A program made the translations under genes and the position numbers. This document shows, one piece after another, positions 7,883 through 16,695 of a stretch of DNA of 64,000 bases. Where the stretch lies: the NCBI RefSeq assembly GCF_009650995.1, contig NZ_WHVV01000001.1, positions 62,001 through 126,000 on the forward strand, written 5' to 3'. The notes beneath the pieces were generated by a model. The model did not search any database. It was not told where the DNA came from and saw nothing but the letters and a program-made list of their open reading frames with translations. The stretch comes from Sporosarcina cascadiensis (lineage in GTDB: Bacteria > Bacillota > Bacilli > Bacillales_A > Planococcaceae). The number at the start of each line of letters is the position of its first letter. Within the stretch, counting starts at the first letter, position 1.

Positions 7883-9319
7883 TTAGCCAAGTAACTGCTG
7901 AAGTCGTTCCCGCCAGTTTAATTCGCTCAAATGTTTATCTGCGACATTCGTTTGCATAAGCCAGCTGTCGTCAGGTTCTGCGCATAGCGAACAACACTCA
8001 TCTGCTGCGATAACAGGTTTTTCACCGAAATAACTGAGCAGCTGTTTTCGCAGACAGCCATCACTTTTTACATACTTCTGCATCTCGCTGATCTGTCGTT
8101 CTTTGACCTGAATGATATCTCGCATTTGCTGAATAACATGATGTACATCAAATTGTTCAAAATAGTAGTCCAGCAGACGGGCAGCTACTTCACTCAGTCC
8201 TGCCTGTTCGGCTGCAAGCTTTACCGATTCACCTGTCTGCACAAGTGTATGATAATAACGAATTTGCTGTTCGACCGGCAGATCTTCATAGATAATGAAC
8301 TTCAATTTTTCAATATCCCGTTCACTGTACAGCAATGTAGCTGCCGCTTTCTTCCCGTCCCTGCCTGCTCTTCCGACTTCTTGAATATAAGCTGACGGAG
8401 TAGCAGGCAGGTGTTCGTGGATAATTTGCCGGATATCATCTTTGTGAATCCCCATTCCAAATGCATTTGTTGCACAAATCCAATCCAGTTCTCCCTGAAC
8501 AAATTGCTCTTGGATGATTGAACGTTCATCCTGCTCCTTGCCGCCGTGGTAACTGGCGGTCCGGATATTATTCTCTCTTATGATTGCAGACAGTTCATCC
8601 GCCCGCTTCCTTGAGGCGACATAGATAATGCCGGGTCCCCTTGTAGAAGAAAGTCTCTCAATGATCCAATCGGTTTTCGCTCTTTGGTTTTCCAAGTGCA
8701 GAACCCGGTAAGAAATAGCCGGACGATCTATCGGCAGCCTTTCGATATGCGGATGCTGTAAATTCAAATAAGAAGAGATATCTGAAATCACTTGATCATT
8801 GGCTGTCGCGGTCAATGCCAGAATAGGCGCTCTGTGTTCTGTAGAAAAGAAATCCTTCATCCGTAAGTAGTCGGGACGGAAATCAAAACCCCATTCTGAT
8901 ATACAATGTGCTTCATCAACGACAAAGAAGGCGACTTTCAGTTGCTCGATCAGCTGCTGCACATGGGACTGCATCAACATTTCAGGTGAAAGGAAAATGA
9001 ACTTATAGCGGTGCAGTGTACTGAGCGCCAAATCCTTCTCCTGTCTGGATAAAAATGAATTAATGGCCACCACACGTTTTTCTTTGGTTTTACGCAAGAT
9101 TGCTACCTGGTCTTCCATCAGCGCAACAAGGGGCGACACAATAATGACGGCGCCTTCCATTACGTATGCGGGCAGCTGATAGCACAGGGACTTTCCCATT
9201 CCTGTTGGAAAAATTGCAGCCGTATCTCTGCCTTCTAAGATATGACGGATCACTTCTTCCTGTCCGGGTCGAAATGATGAATAGCCGAATTTGTCATGAA
9301 GTACCTGCTGTAGATTCAC
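7883..9319 (-). CDS. recS: RecQ-family ATP-dependent DNA helicase RecS
   Basis: The 478-residue superfamily 2 helicase shows Walker A TGMGKS at residues 39-44, DEAH at 135-138, SAT-like ALTATA, and motif VI EVGRAGRDG. A zinc-binding RecQ-Ct remnant (Cys at SDGCLRKQLL and the CCSLC pair) follows, but there is no HRDC domain, as in the shorter B. subtilis RecS. RecQ-type enzymes unwind DNA 3'-5' in recombination repair. The GTG start overlaps the ypbB stop (GTGA), with GGAGG just upstream, so the two are coupled. Location beside ypbB separates it from the longer RecQ paralogue. Confidence 0.93.
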   Translation of the reverse strand: MNLQQVLHDKFGYSSFRPGQEEVIRHILEGRDTAAIFPTGMGKSLCYQLPAYVMEGAVIIVSPLVALMEDQVAILRKTKEKRVVAINSFLSRQEKDLALSTLHRYKFIFLSPEMLMQSHVQQLIEQLKVAFFVVDEAHCISEWGFDFRPDYLRMKDFFSTEHRAPILALTATANDQVISDISSYLNLQHPHIERLPIDRPAISYRVLHLENQRAKTDWIIERLSSTRGPGIIYVASRKRADELSAIIRENNIRTASYHGGKEQDERSIIQEQFVQGELDWICATNAFGMGIHKDDIRQIIHEHLPATPSAYIQEVGRAGRDGKKAAATLLYSERDIEKLKFIIYEDLPVEQQIRYYHTLVQTGESVKLAAEQAGLSEVAARLLDYYFEQFDVHHVIQQMRDIIQVKERQISEMQKYVKSDGCLRKQLLSYFGEKPVIAADECCSLCAEPDDSWLMQTNVADKHLSELNWRERLQQLLG

Positions 9320-10350
9320 TTGTCCTCCACCCGCCTTCCATGCATGATGATCAGCCTCAGCTCAAAATAAGATAACTCCGGAGACTGTTCCTTCAGCAGG
9401 CGCAGCCGCTTCGTCTGCAGCCGGTCTATGTGCTGCCAGACCTTTTCAATCTGTTCTTCCGAAATAAACCGGGCAAATGGAAAATGCAGGCTGTTTGCCG
9501 CCATTTCAATCATATGATCTTCAATGGTACTCAGTTTCAACTGACGGAGCGAAGCAATCTGCTCTATTGAAAAGCCTTGCTGGAATAACTTCCTTGAACG
9601 TTCTGCGGACTGTGTCAAATAAATCTCCACCCTGCAGCCGGCCGAAAGAGTTGTTAGCAGAGGCAATTCTTCAGACCGACCCATGAAATCAAGGGCTTTA
9701 TGAAGACTTTCCAAAAAATACAGCTGAATGGTTTCAACAGGAAGTGCCAGTACTTCCGCCAATTGATCCCAGGTAAATGCCGTCTTCTGATGACCAGTCA
9801 GGCGGTACATAAGTATCGTACACTGAACTGCGCTGAATGTTGCTTCATTCAGCAATAACTCCAATTCCTGCCGCAAAGAATCCGCTAATCGAGTCGTCTG
9901 TCGATGACTGCGAATGAATTCTTTAACAAATTGCTGGATATGTAATTCGTTTTGAATGGGGGTAAACATCGTTTCACCTGATCGAAGCTGCGAAAGTGTT
10001 TGAACCGTCAGGGCAAGCCGCTTCATGAATTCCCTCTCTTTGCCCCGGTATTCCCAGCCGTTGAAATGCCATTCTTCATTCGGCAGCTGATTGTGTCCTT
10101 TTGCTGTCACAAATACAACCTGTTCTTCTGTATGTATTAGGCCTTCTTCCGTCATCCGCTCAATCAATTGTTGAAAATCTGCGGCTGAGAGAGCAGGAAA
10201 CAGAGCATAAAAAGGTTTCAGCTGATAGTTTTCTACGTCTTGCAATGTCTGGCCTGACCGTTTGCCGCGCAGAATATGATAGACACCGGAAGCCGAACGT
10301 TCGCCATGCAGGTGCTGGAACATCGTTAATAAGATCGAAACAAAATTCAA
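9316..10350 (-). CDS. ypbB: YpbB, helix-turn-helix protein coupled to RecS
   Basis: A protein of about 344 residues of unknown function that almost always precedes recS in Bacillales. The C-terminal third looks like a helix-turn-helix segment (helices around GFSIEQIASLRQLKLSTIEDH) of the kind found in RecQ C-terminal domains, so it may supply DNA binding to the short helicase; that is inference. Three in-frame starts are possible; GGAGGGAG is best spaced for the TTG at 10350, giving an N-terminus LNFVSILLTM. It overlaps recS by four bases. Confidence 0.8.
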   Translation of the reverse strand: MNFVSILLTMFQHLHGERSASGVYHILRGKRSGQTLQDVENYQLKPFYALFPALSAADFQQLIERMTEEGLIHTEEQVVFVTAKGHNQLPNEEWHFNGWEYRGKEREFMKRLALTVQTLSQLRSGETMFTPIQNELHIQQFVKEFIRSHRQTTRLADSLRQELELLLNEATFSAVQCTILMYRLTGHQKTAFTWDQLAEVLALPVETIQLYFLESLHKALDFMGRSEELPLLTTLSAGCRVEIYLTQSAERSRKLFQQGFSIEQIASLRQLKLSTIEDHMIEMAANSLHFPFARFISEEQIEKVWQHIDRLQTKRLRLLKEQSPELSYFELRLIIMHGRRVEDK

Positions 10351-10384
10351 TTGCACTCCCTCCACAAGAAATAAAGTTTTATTG

Positions 10385-10413
10385 TTGAAAAGTGATGAAA
10401 ACAGCTTTAGAAT
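10385..10413 (+). promoter_or_regulatory. SigA promoter for fer
   Basis: TTGAAA (10385-10390) and TAGAAT (10408-10413) with a 17-base spacer, located 47 bases before the ferredoxin start in the spacer between divergent ypbB and fer. Confidence 0.65.
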
Positions 10414-10420
10414 AGAGTAG

Positions 10421-10717
<297 letters not shown>

Positions 10718-10726
10718 TTCGTAATC

Positions 10727-10765
10727 AACAACACTTCCAGAGTAATGGATGTGTTGTTTTTTATT
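10727..10765 (+). terminator. Intrinsic terminator after fer
   Basis: AACAACAC pairs with GTGTTGTT, extended by TCC/GGA across a mismatch, followed by a T run. It lies just downstream of the fer stop codon. Confidence 0.8.
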
Positions 10766-10828
10766 TATCTGAATACTCGTCACGTAACCTTAACTGATTG
10801 CTTATTTCCGAGTGACATAACCTTCTTC

Positions 10829-11224
10829 TTAAGGAGTGACTAGTTCCACTTTTATTCTATCTGGGTCTTCAAAGTAAACGGCGTAATGTTTTGTTCCTCC
10901 GGCATACGGATGTTGTTCAGGGTAAAGGACGGGAATTCCTTTATCTTTTAATTTCCCGATAATATCATTGATATGTTGACGCGACTCAGCGTGAAAGGCC
11001 AAATGATTTAAACCTGTCCGGCATCTATGGTATGCCACATCCATAAAGCGTTCTTCTATCTGTACAAAAACGATGTATGTATCATCTATTTTCCAACTTC
11101 TCCCCTGTTCCCATCCCTGATAGAGACTGCAGCCTAATTCCTCTAACAACCAACCCCAAAATTGAATTGATTTTTCTAGATCTGAGACATATATCTCCAC
11201 ATGATGAAATAATCCTTTTGACAA
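10829..11224 (-). CDS. VOC-family (glyoxalase/dioxygenase fold) protein
   Basis: A 131-residue single-domain protein with the vicinal oxygen chelate fold: HHVEIYVSDLEKS at the N-terminus, GLNHLAFHAES in the middle and YFEDPDRIKVELV at the C-terminus. Metal-ligand candidates are the His near residue 8, the His in NHLAF and the Glu in KVELV. Family members include glyoxalases, ring-cleaving dioxygenases and antibiotic-resistance proteins; the substrate cannot be inferred here. The start is TTG with AAGGAGTG upstream. It appears to be a single-gene unit separated from ribU by a terminator. Confidence 0.85.
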   Translation of the reverse strand: MSKGLFHHVEIYVSDLEKSIQFWGWLLEELGCSLYQGWEQGRSWKIDDTYIVFVQIEERFMDVAYHRCRTGLNHLAFHAESRQHINDIIGKLKDKGIPVLYPEQHPYAGGTKHYAVYFEDPDRIKVELVTP

Positions 11225-11249
11225 GCGATCACACTCCTTTCTTCAATAA

Positions 11250-11296
11250 AACTAAAAACAGCAGTCTCCTCTGTTATTCAAAAGGAGGCTGCTGTT
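11250..11296 (-). terminator. Intrinsic terminator after ribU
   Basis: AACAGCAG-CTCCT and AGGAG-CTGCTGTT pair with a single mismatch around an 11-base loop, followed on the minus strand by TTTTTAGTTTT. It lies just beyond the ribU stop and before the VOC gene. Confidence 0.85.
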
Positions 11297-11303
11297 TCAT
11301 ATA

Positions 11304-11885
11304 TTATGCGAGCAGTTTTTTCTGCTGCTGAAGAATCCATTTTTCCATGCTTCTATATAGCATTAACGAAATTGCCAGTAATATAACACCTTTGATCAGG
11401 TTAAAAGGCAAGATTCCGAGAATAATCATTTGATAAAGCGCATTTCCTGTCACTGCCGGCATGCCTAAGAAATATGTGTACATCGGCAGGAACACCAGGT
11501 AATTCAATAAGCTCATTCCTACCGCCATAGCGGTTGTGCCTGCAATCAATCCTGCAGCTAGGCCTTTTGCCGAACGGTATTTCATAAAAATCCAGTAAAT
11601 CGGCATGATGAACAGTACGCCTGTCATAAAGTTTGCAATTTCACCAACCGGCACGCCTGTCGGGCTTCCGGATAAAAACCAGTGCATCACGTTCTTCAGT
11701 AATTCCACTCCAATTCCTGCAACCGGCCCCATCGTCATAATTGCCATGACTGCTGGGATTTCACTGAAATCAATTTTCAGGAATCCAGGCATTGCAGGCA
11801 GCGGGAAGTTAAACTGCATTAAAACGGTTGAGATACTTCCCAGTATTGCGATCAAAATCAATTTGTGTAACTTCTTGCTATTCAT
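11304..11885 (-). CDS. ribU: Riboflavin ECF transporter, substrate-binding S component
   Basis: The protein of about 193 residues has six predicted membrane helices and binds riboflavin outside the cell. It works with a shared energising module (EcfA, EcfA', EcfT) that is not in this window. Sequence features such as GFLKIDFSEIPAVM, ELLKNVMHW and FNLIKGVILL are typical of RibU/FmnP. An upstream in-frame ATG exists, but GGAGAGAGG is spaced for the ATG at 11885. Expression is controlled by the FMN riboswitch and terminator in the 5' leader, so uptake should fall when FMN is plentiful. Confidence 0.95.
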   Translation of the reverse strand: MNSKKLHKLILIAILGSISTVLMQFNFPLPAMPGFLKIDFSEIPAVMAIMTMGPVAGIGVELLKNVMHWFLSGSPTGVPVGEIANFMTGVLFIMPIYWIFMKYRSAKGLAAGLIAGTTAMAVGMSLLNYLVFLPMYTYFLGMPAVTGNALYQMIILGILPFNLIKGVILLAISLMLYRSMEKWILQQQKKLLA

Positions 11886-11949
11886 TTGTTCCTCTCTCCT
11901 TTTGCGATTCACTTCAAAAGAGGAAAGGGCCGCACATCTGCTGCTTCGC

Positions 11950-11981
11950 TAAAAAATCCCTAAAGCAACTATGCTTTAGGG
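11950..11981 (-). terminator. Riboswitch-controlled terminator of ribU leader
   Basis: CCCTAAAGCA and TGCTTTAGGG form a perfect ten-base stem, followed on the minus strand by ATTTTTTAGC. It sits between the FMN aptamer and the ribU start, where an expression platform is expected; FMN binding should favour its formation. Confidence 0.88.
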
Positions 11982-12082
11982 AGAATTAAATGCATTGTTA
12001 ATAACAGATGAAATCCTGAGATTTATCCGTGTGTAAACAAGCACCATTTTTTGCGTACACAAAAAGATGGCTGCACCTTCAC

Positions 12083-12209
12083 CTTCTCCCATCCAGACTA
12101 TACTGTCGGCTCCGGAATCTCACCAGAATCAGCTGTTAAGCTCGCGGGCTAAAAATAGAAAACTATTTCATTTCCGCCGGTCGGGAATTACACCCTGCCC
12201 CGAAGATGA
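12083..12209 (-). ncRNA. FMN riboswitch (RFN element)
   Basis: Read on the minus strand, the conserved RFN blocks occur in order: CTTCGGGGCAGGGTG, TTCCCGACCGGCGG, a variable stem with AGCCCGCGAGC, GATTCTGGTGAGATTCCGG, AGCCGACAGT and AGTCTGGATGGGAGAAG, whose end closes P1 with the first block. This is the six-helix aptamer that binds FMN. The single downstream target is ribU, through the terminator at 11950-11981. The spacer from 11886 to 12283 holds only this leader and its promoter, no gene. Confidence 0.97.
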
Positions 12210-12231
12210 ATCAATATTAAGTTATACTCCT

Positions 12232-12260
12232 ATTGTATCTAAAAAAAACTGTTTTGTAAA
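12232..12260 (-). promoter_or_regulatory. SigA promoter of the ribU riboswitch transcript
   Basis: On the minus strand TTTACA (12255-12260) and TACAAT (12232-12237) are separated by 17 bases. The start point would fall about 15 bases before the aptamer, as expected. Confidence 0.75.
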
Positions 12261-12283
12261 CTACTGGCGTCTACAAAACAGAA

Positions 12284-13513
12284 TTATTCGAGAATAAGAA
12301 ATTTAGGATTGGCTCCAATCGGCTTGGGCAGCGGTTTTGTAAAGTCAAAATCGCTCCACTGCTCTTGCACCACTTGTTCAAATTCAACTTGCAGATTGAA
12401 GCTTGCAGCAGTCAGCAGAATCCCTTCAATCATCTGCATAGCATCTTCCATTTCTAAATGCTCTATATTCAACGGCCCGGTAAATTTCACTTGCAGCAAT
12501 TCCTTATTTTCGGTTACCGTAAAATCTATGCCTTCGGGAATAACACTCGAATACACATCATTCGGATTTTCCTTCATAGCTGCCAGTGCTTGTTCCGCGC
12601 TATCAAAGGTTTTTCCAAAATCCGATGACAGCAGTTCTTCGCCATTATCCTGAGTGAACCGGTAATAGGCCTGCCGCGACTTGTTTCCGCTAATTTTCGC
12701 AGGCTCACTTGCTTCTCCTGCTTGATCGAAAGTAATCGGAGAGCCGTCTTCTTTCAGAAATTGGACTTCATCGAAGCCGTAAAATGTATCCTGGACAGAA
12801 AGTTTTAGCATTTCTAACGCGGCACTCCCCATGTCATAGGAATGCTTGTCAAACAACTTCATAAGAACCTGATTCCCATTTGATGAAATATCCGCTTTAT
12901 AAGGATGATAAGAAGTAAAGCCGAGTGAATCTTCATCGATTTCCCCCGCATACCGGTTATACAATGCGACCGCATCCGGCTCGATTCCCAGATCAGCCCC
13001 AATCTGTTCATTTGGAATCAGGAAAGTTATCGGGACAATTGTGGCTTGATTGGTGGCAAGCCCGATATGAAATGCCGTGTAATCTTTTACATCAGACAGG
13101 TAGACCGCATAATGCGGCGGTGCCCCCGTGAATTTTCTTGAGAATGCGGCTGATTCCTCTTCAGGGATTTGAAAAGTTTCAGCAGGAAGACTTTGGGCTG
13201 ACTCCGCACTGTTATCCAATTGGGAATCATCCATTTTGTCTCTCTCCGTTACCGCTTTATCCATCGATACTTGACTCGATTGATTAAGAAAAGTTGGAAT
13301 CAAAATACTTAGCAAAAAAACTGCTGCCACTGCCGCAAGAATCGGCGGCCATTTTGGTTTCTTCTGTTTCCTTTTCGGCTGTAATTCTTCGCTCAGTCTC
13401 GTGTCGTTTTTCAGTCGTTGCAATATTTCTTCTTTCGAGCGGTGATCTGAAATCTCAGGCATATTGCGTAATGACTTTTTAATCTTGTCTTCATTCCACT
13501 GATCATTACTCAT
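12284..13513 (-). CDS. rsiX: Anti-sigma factor RsiX
   Basis: A 409-residue single-pass membrane protein: a cytoplasmic sigma-binding region (about 1-50, starting MSNDQWNED), a membrane helix (about 54-74) and a large extracytoplasmic domain. It should hold SigX inactive at the membrane. It overlaps sigX by eight bases and is in the same position as rsiX of B. subtilis, after resE-sigX. It is longer than the B. subtilis protein (about 368 residues). GGGGCGATTAT provides the ribosome-binding site. How the signal releases SigX is not visible from the sequence. Confidence 0.88.
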   Translation of the reverse strand: MSNDQWNEDKIKKSLRNMPEISDHRSKEEILQRLKNDTRLSEELQPKRKQKKPKWPPILAAVAAVFLLSILIPTFLNQSSQVSMDKAVTERDKMDDSQLDNSAESAQSLPAETFQIPEEESAAFSRKFTGAPPHYAVYLSDVKDYTAFHIGLATNQATIVPITFLIPNEQIGADLGIEPDAVALYNRYAGEIDEDSLGFTSYHPYKADISSNGNQVLMKLFDKHSYDMGSAALEMLKLSVQDTFYGFDEVQFLKEDGSPITFDQAGEASEPAKISGNKSRQAYYRFTQDNGEELLSSDFGKTFDSAEQALAAMKENPNDVYSSVIPEGIDFTVTENKELLQVKFTGPLNIEHLEMEDAMQMIEGILLTAASFNLQVEFEQVVQEQWSDFDFTKPLPKPIGANPKFLILE

Positions 13514-14042
13514 ATAATCGCCCCTTTCCCACCGAACGCGCTTCCACTTTGTCTTTCAGCGCCTTAACCGCACGATGCTGGGTAGTTTTCACCTTTGCTT
13601 CAGTCCACCCAAGCACTTCAGCCGTTTCTGCAATGCTTAGATCTTGGAAGAAACGCATCAGGATAACCATTTTTTGATCACCAGTGCATTGATGCAGTTC
13701 TTCCAACACCAATTGTGTCTCTTCATCCATTTCTACCAGCTGTTCAGGCAATCGATCTGCTGATTCAAGCTGCTGTGCTTCCCAATCAAAATGAAGATCC
13801 GTATGTTTTTTCATTGTCGCCTGCTTGCGGAAGTAATCGATTGACACATTTTTCGCAATTGCAAACAACCAAGTTTTTTCAGAGCTTTTGCCTTCAAAAC
13901 TTCCATATGATTTCAACACACGCACATACACTTCATGCATCAGATCCTCTGCGATGTCGCGATTGCGTGTCAAGTACGTCAAAAAATTGAACACATCGTG
14001 ATGAAAGTCTTCATATAATCGCAGAAAAATGGAATCATCCAT
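13506..14042 (-). CDS. sigX: ECF sigma factor SigX
   Basis: The 178-residue protein contains sigma region 2 (about 10-80, with the DYFRKQ end) and region 4 (about 115-170, with the LSIAETAEVLGWTEAKVK helix-turn-helix). In B. subtilis SigX responds to cell-envelope stress and raises resistance to cationic peptides by changing surface charge. It is followed by its anti-sigma gene with an eight-base overlap. A SigX-type promoter lies at the resE/sigX junction and implies autoregulation. The B. subtilis res-sigX-rsiX order is kept. Confidence 0.92.
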   Translation of the reverse strand: MDDSIFLRLYEDFHHDVFNFLTYLTRNRDIAEDLMHEVYVRVLKSYGSFEGKSSEKTWLFAIAKNVSIDYFRKQATMKKHTDLHFDWEAQQLESADRLPEQLVEMDEETQLVLEELHQCTGDQKMVILMRFFQDLSIAETAEVLGWTEAKVKTTQHRAVKALKDKVEARSVGKGRLYE

Positions 14043-14066
14043 TCAATCCCCTCGTTCTATAGAGTA

Positions 14067-14092
14067 GTCGTTTTATTCGAGGAAAAGTTTCA
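14067..14092 (-). promoter_or_regulatory. ECF (SigX-type) promoter for sigX-rsiX
   Basis: On the minus strand TGAAAC (14087-14092) and CGAC (14067-14070) are separated by exactly 16 bases, matching the ECF promoter layout and the CGAC -10 preferred by SigX. The first three bases of the -35 element are the resE stop codon TGA. The site lies 25 to 50 bases before the sigX start. Confidence 0.8.
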
Positions 14093-15874
14093 GTTCTTTG
14101 TTAATGGAAGTGAACAAATGAAGATGGTCCCATTGACATCTCCGCGTGTCGCCAGTATCGTACCGCGGTGTGCTTCCATAATATTCTTCGCAATGGCCAG
14201 ACCTAAACCTGTGCCGCCTTTACCCCGCGTCCTCGCTTTATCCGCTTTATAAAAACGTTCAAATACAAAAGGCAGATCTTTTTCAGGTATGCCGACACCT
14301 GTATCCGACACAGTCATATCAATCATTCCGTTCGTCTGATAAACACCGAGTGTCACAGCGCCTCCATCATGAGTGTGACGGATCGCATTATCAATCAGAT
14401 TGGTAAACACTTGCTCCAAACGGTCTTCATCTGCCATAACAGTTAAATCGGACGATTCATTTGTATCGAGTGACAAGTTAACATGTGCATCCTTTGCCAC
14501 CTGTGAGAACTTTGTCACCATTCGATTGAGGAATTCAACAATCGGCATAGGCTGTTCCTGCAGCTGTATATGGCCGGAATCCATTCTTGCCAGGTTCAAT
14601 AGATCAGTTACCAGACGGCTCATCCTCTTTGATTCGTCATGAATGATCTGAACCATTTCCATACGTTCTTCTTCACTGCTGACCACGTCATCTATAATTG
14701 CTTCACTGTAGCCTTGCAGCATGGATATCGGAGTCCGCAGTTCATGAGAAACATTGGCAATGAAATCTGAGCGCAATTTATCCAGCTTATGCTGCTCCGT
14801 CATATCCCGGAACACAGCGACAGCACCGCGTATACTGTTTTCACTGTATAGCGGACTAATGGATATAACATAAAACTGACCGCCCAATTCCAGTTCATCT
14901 TCCACTTCTTCAGAAAATGAAATCGCATGTTCCAGCATGTGGAAAACTTCCTTAGGGAGCGGTTTATTCTTATTATTATTATAGCCGTACCACTTTTTCA
15001 GCAGCAGCTCTGCCTGTGGATTTTTCAGTAAAATAGAATAATCTTGATTAAATGTAACGACTGCATCCGCCATCGATGTGAGGATGCTGGATAATTGCTC
15101 TTTCTCCTGTTTGATCAGTTCGATATTATATTTCAATTGCCGTCCCATCTGATTAAAGGCCGTCGCCAGCTGACCGATTTCATCTTTTTGAGCGACTGGC
15201 AGATGTGTATCAAAGTTCCCTTTAGACAATTCAAATGCCGCCTGTTTCATTTTGCGCAAAGGCAGTGTAATTCGTGTTGATAGGAAAAATGCAAAAAACG
15301 TAGTCAGTATAAATGCGATGAAGGCTGACAGAAATACGATGTTTGTCGTGCTTTTTGTTGTCCGATGCACGGCATCCAGACTCTGATACATCAGAACACT
15401 GGCTTTTTCGCCTGACAGCTGTGTAAACGGATAGGACAGAATCAGATACTGTTCCATTACTTTATCTTCCGTCAATGAAGGCAGAATCATTTCTTTCACT
15501 TTCTGCTTCCCTGCCTCAGGAGATCTGAATAGGCTGTTTTCAGACAGCAGTTTCTTTTCGATTTCCTCTTTCGCGTCCGCATTGTGAAAAGAATACAGAA
15601 CAGTCCCTTGCTCATCGACTATTACTGCATTCGTTTCCATATCTAATATGTCATCAATAATTTGGTGCATGGAACTCGATGATCGTTCTTCCCGGTCATT
15701 GACAATTTTGCTGATGGTGGCAGCTTCCCTCTGCAAAGACTCTTCCGCCTGTTTCGTATGAAAATTATCCAGAAATTCAAGCAGAAGCAATGTCACAATG
15801 AACAATACAAATGAAACGAGAAGCAATATGGTGGCCCATAGCTTCCCGACAATTGAATTCCATATTCTGATCAT
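14090..15874 (-). CDS. resE: Sensor histidine kinase ResE
   Basis: The 594-residue membrane kinase has two membrane helices (about 10-32 and 170-195) enclosing an extracytoplasmic sensor domain, then HAMP (about 195-250), PAS (about 260-360), HisKA with the phospho-accepting His in NVSHELRTP, and HATPase with N box NLIDNAIRH and G boxes DTGVGI and GKGGTGLGL. With ResD it controls genes for aerobic and anaerobic respiration in response to oxygen limitation and nitric oxide in Bacillus. The start overlaps the resD stop by four bases. Downstream sigX has its own promoter. Confidence 0.95.
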   Translation of the reverse strand: MIRIWNSIVGKLWATILLLVSFVLFIVTLLLLEFLDNFHTKQAEESLQREAATISKIVNDREERSSSSMHQIIDDILDMETNAVIVDEQGTVLYSFHNADAKEEIEKKLLSENSLFRSPEAGKQKVKEMILPSLTEDKVMEQYLILSYPFTQLSGEKASVLMYQSLDAVHRTTKSTTNIVFLSAFIAFILTTFFAFFLSTRITLPLRKMKQAAFELSKGNFDTHLPVAQKDEIGQLATAFNQMGRQLKYNIELIKQEKEQLSSILTSMADAVVTFNQDYSILLKNPQAELLLKKWYGYNNNKNKPLPKEVFHMLEHAISFSEEVEDELELGGQFYVISISPLYSENSIRGAVAVFRDMTEQHKLDKLRSDFIANVSHELRTPISMLQGYSEAIIDDVVSSEEERMEMVQIIHDESKRMSRLVTDLLNLARMDSGHIQLQEQPMPIVEFLNRMVTKFSQVAKDAHVNLSLDTNESSDLTVMADEDRLEQVFTNLIDNAIRHTHDGGAVTLGVYQTNGMIDMTVSDTGVGIPEKDLPFVFERFYKADKARTRGKGGTGLGLAIAKNIMEAHRGTILATRGDVNGTIFICSLPLTKN

Positions 15875-16590
15875 TCGTTCGGAACCTCGAACTTATAGCC
15901 GACACCCCAAACGGTGACGATCATTTTAGCTGCCCGTTCAGATACGCGGCTGAGTTTTTCACGGAGACGTTTGACGTGGGTATCTACCGTCCGCAAGTCA
16001 CCGAAAAATTCATAATGCCAAACTTCTTTCAGCAATTGTTCCCTGTCGAACACTTTATCTGGAGACTTCGCCAGGAAATAAAGCAATTCATATTCTTTCG
16101 GCGTTAAATTTACCTCTTTGCCTTCCGCCGTGACGCGGTGTGCATCGTGATCAATCGTCAGCTGAGGGAAGACAACCAAATCTTTGGAGGTGGATGAAGT
16201 CGAAACGTTCGGGAAAGAAACAGATCTCCTGAGCATCGCTTTAACGCGCAGAACCACTTCTCTGGGACTGAACGGTTTGACAATATAATCATCTGCGCCG
16301 CTCTCAAAACCTCCGACACGATCCGATTCTTCTCCTTTTGCCGTCAACAGAATGACAGGAGTCATTTGTTTATTTTCACGCAGTTCGGCAAGTACTTCCA
16401 GTCCGTCTTTCTCCGGCATCATTACGTCCAGCAAGATGCAGTCATACTGTTCAGAAAACGCTTTCTCCAATGCTTCCGCACCATCTACCGCTTCATCGAT
16501 TTCGTAGCCTTCACGGGATAAATACATATTCAGAAGCCGACGGATCCGATCCTCATCGTCAACTACTAATAGCTTCACAGTCTCTTCCAC
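15871..16590 (-). CDS. resD: Response regulator ResD
   Basis: A 239-residue OmpR/PhoB-type regulator. The receiver domain (about 5-120) has the acidic pair DDE, the phospho-acceptor Asp in LLDVMMPEKDG, and the conserved Lys in IVKPFSPRE. The C-terminal winged helix (about 140-235) includes LTPKEYELLYFLA and TVDTHVKRLREKL. ResD activates respiration genes, including resA and ctaA, in B. subtilis. The start is GTG with AAAGGGG upstream. A terminator separates it from resC, so resDE may be transcribed both by read-through and from its own promoter. Confidence 0.96.
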   Translation of the reverse strand: MEETVKLLVVDDEDRIRRLLNMYLSREGYEIDEAVDGAEALEKAFSEQYDCILLDVMMPEKDGLEVLAELRENKQMTPVILLTAKGEESDRVGGFESGADDYIVKPFSPREVVLRVKAMLRRSVSFPNVSTSSTSKDLVVFPQLTIDHDAHRVTAEGKEVNLTPKEYELLYFLAKSPDKVFDREQLLKEVWHYEFFGDLRTVDTHVKRLREKLSRVSERAAKMIVTVWGVGYKFEVPNE

Positions 16591-16654
16591 AAATCATTGC
16601 CCCTTTCGACAGTCTTCTATCTCCTATTGTACAATTTATCTTCTTTAAAAAGAA

Positions 16655-16690
16655 ATAAAAAGACTGCATGACAATGTTTGCCATGCAGTC
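16655..16690 (-). terminator. Intrinsic terminator between resC and resD
   Basis: GACTGCATG and CATGCAGTC form a perfect nine-base stem, followed on the minus strand by TTTTTATTTC. It lies six bases after the resC stop, splitting resABC from resDE. Confidence 0.85.
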
Positions 16691-16695
16691 CGCTG

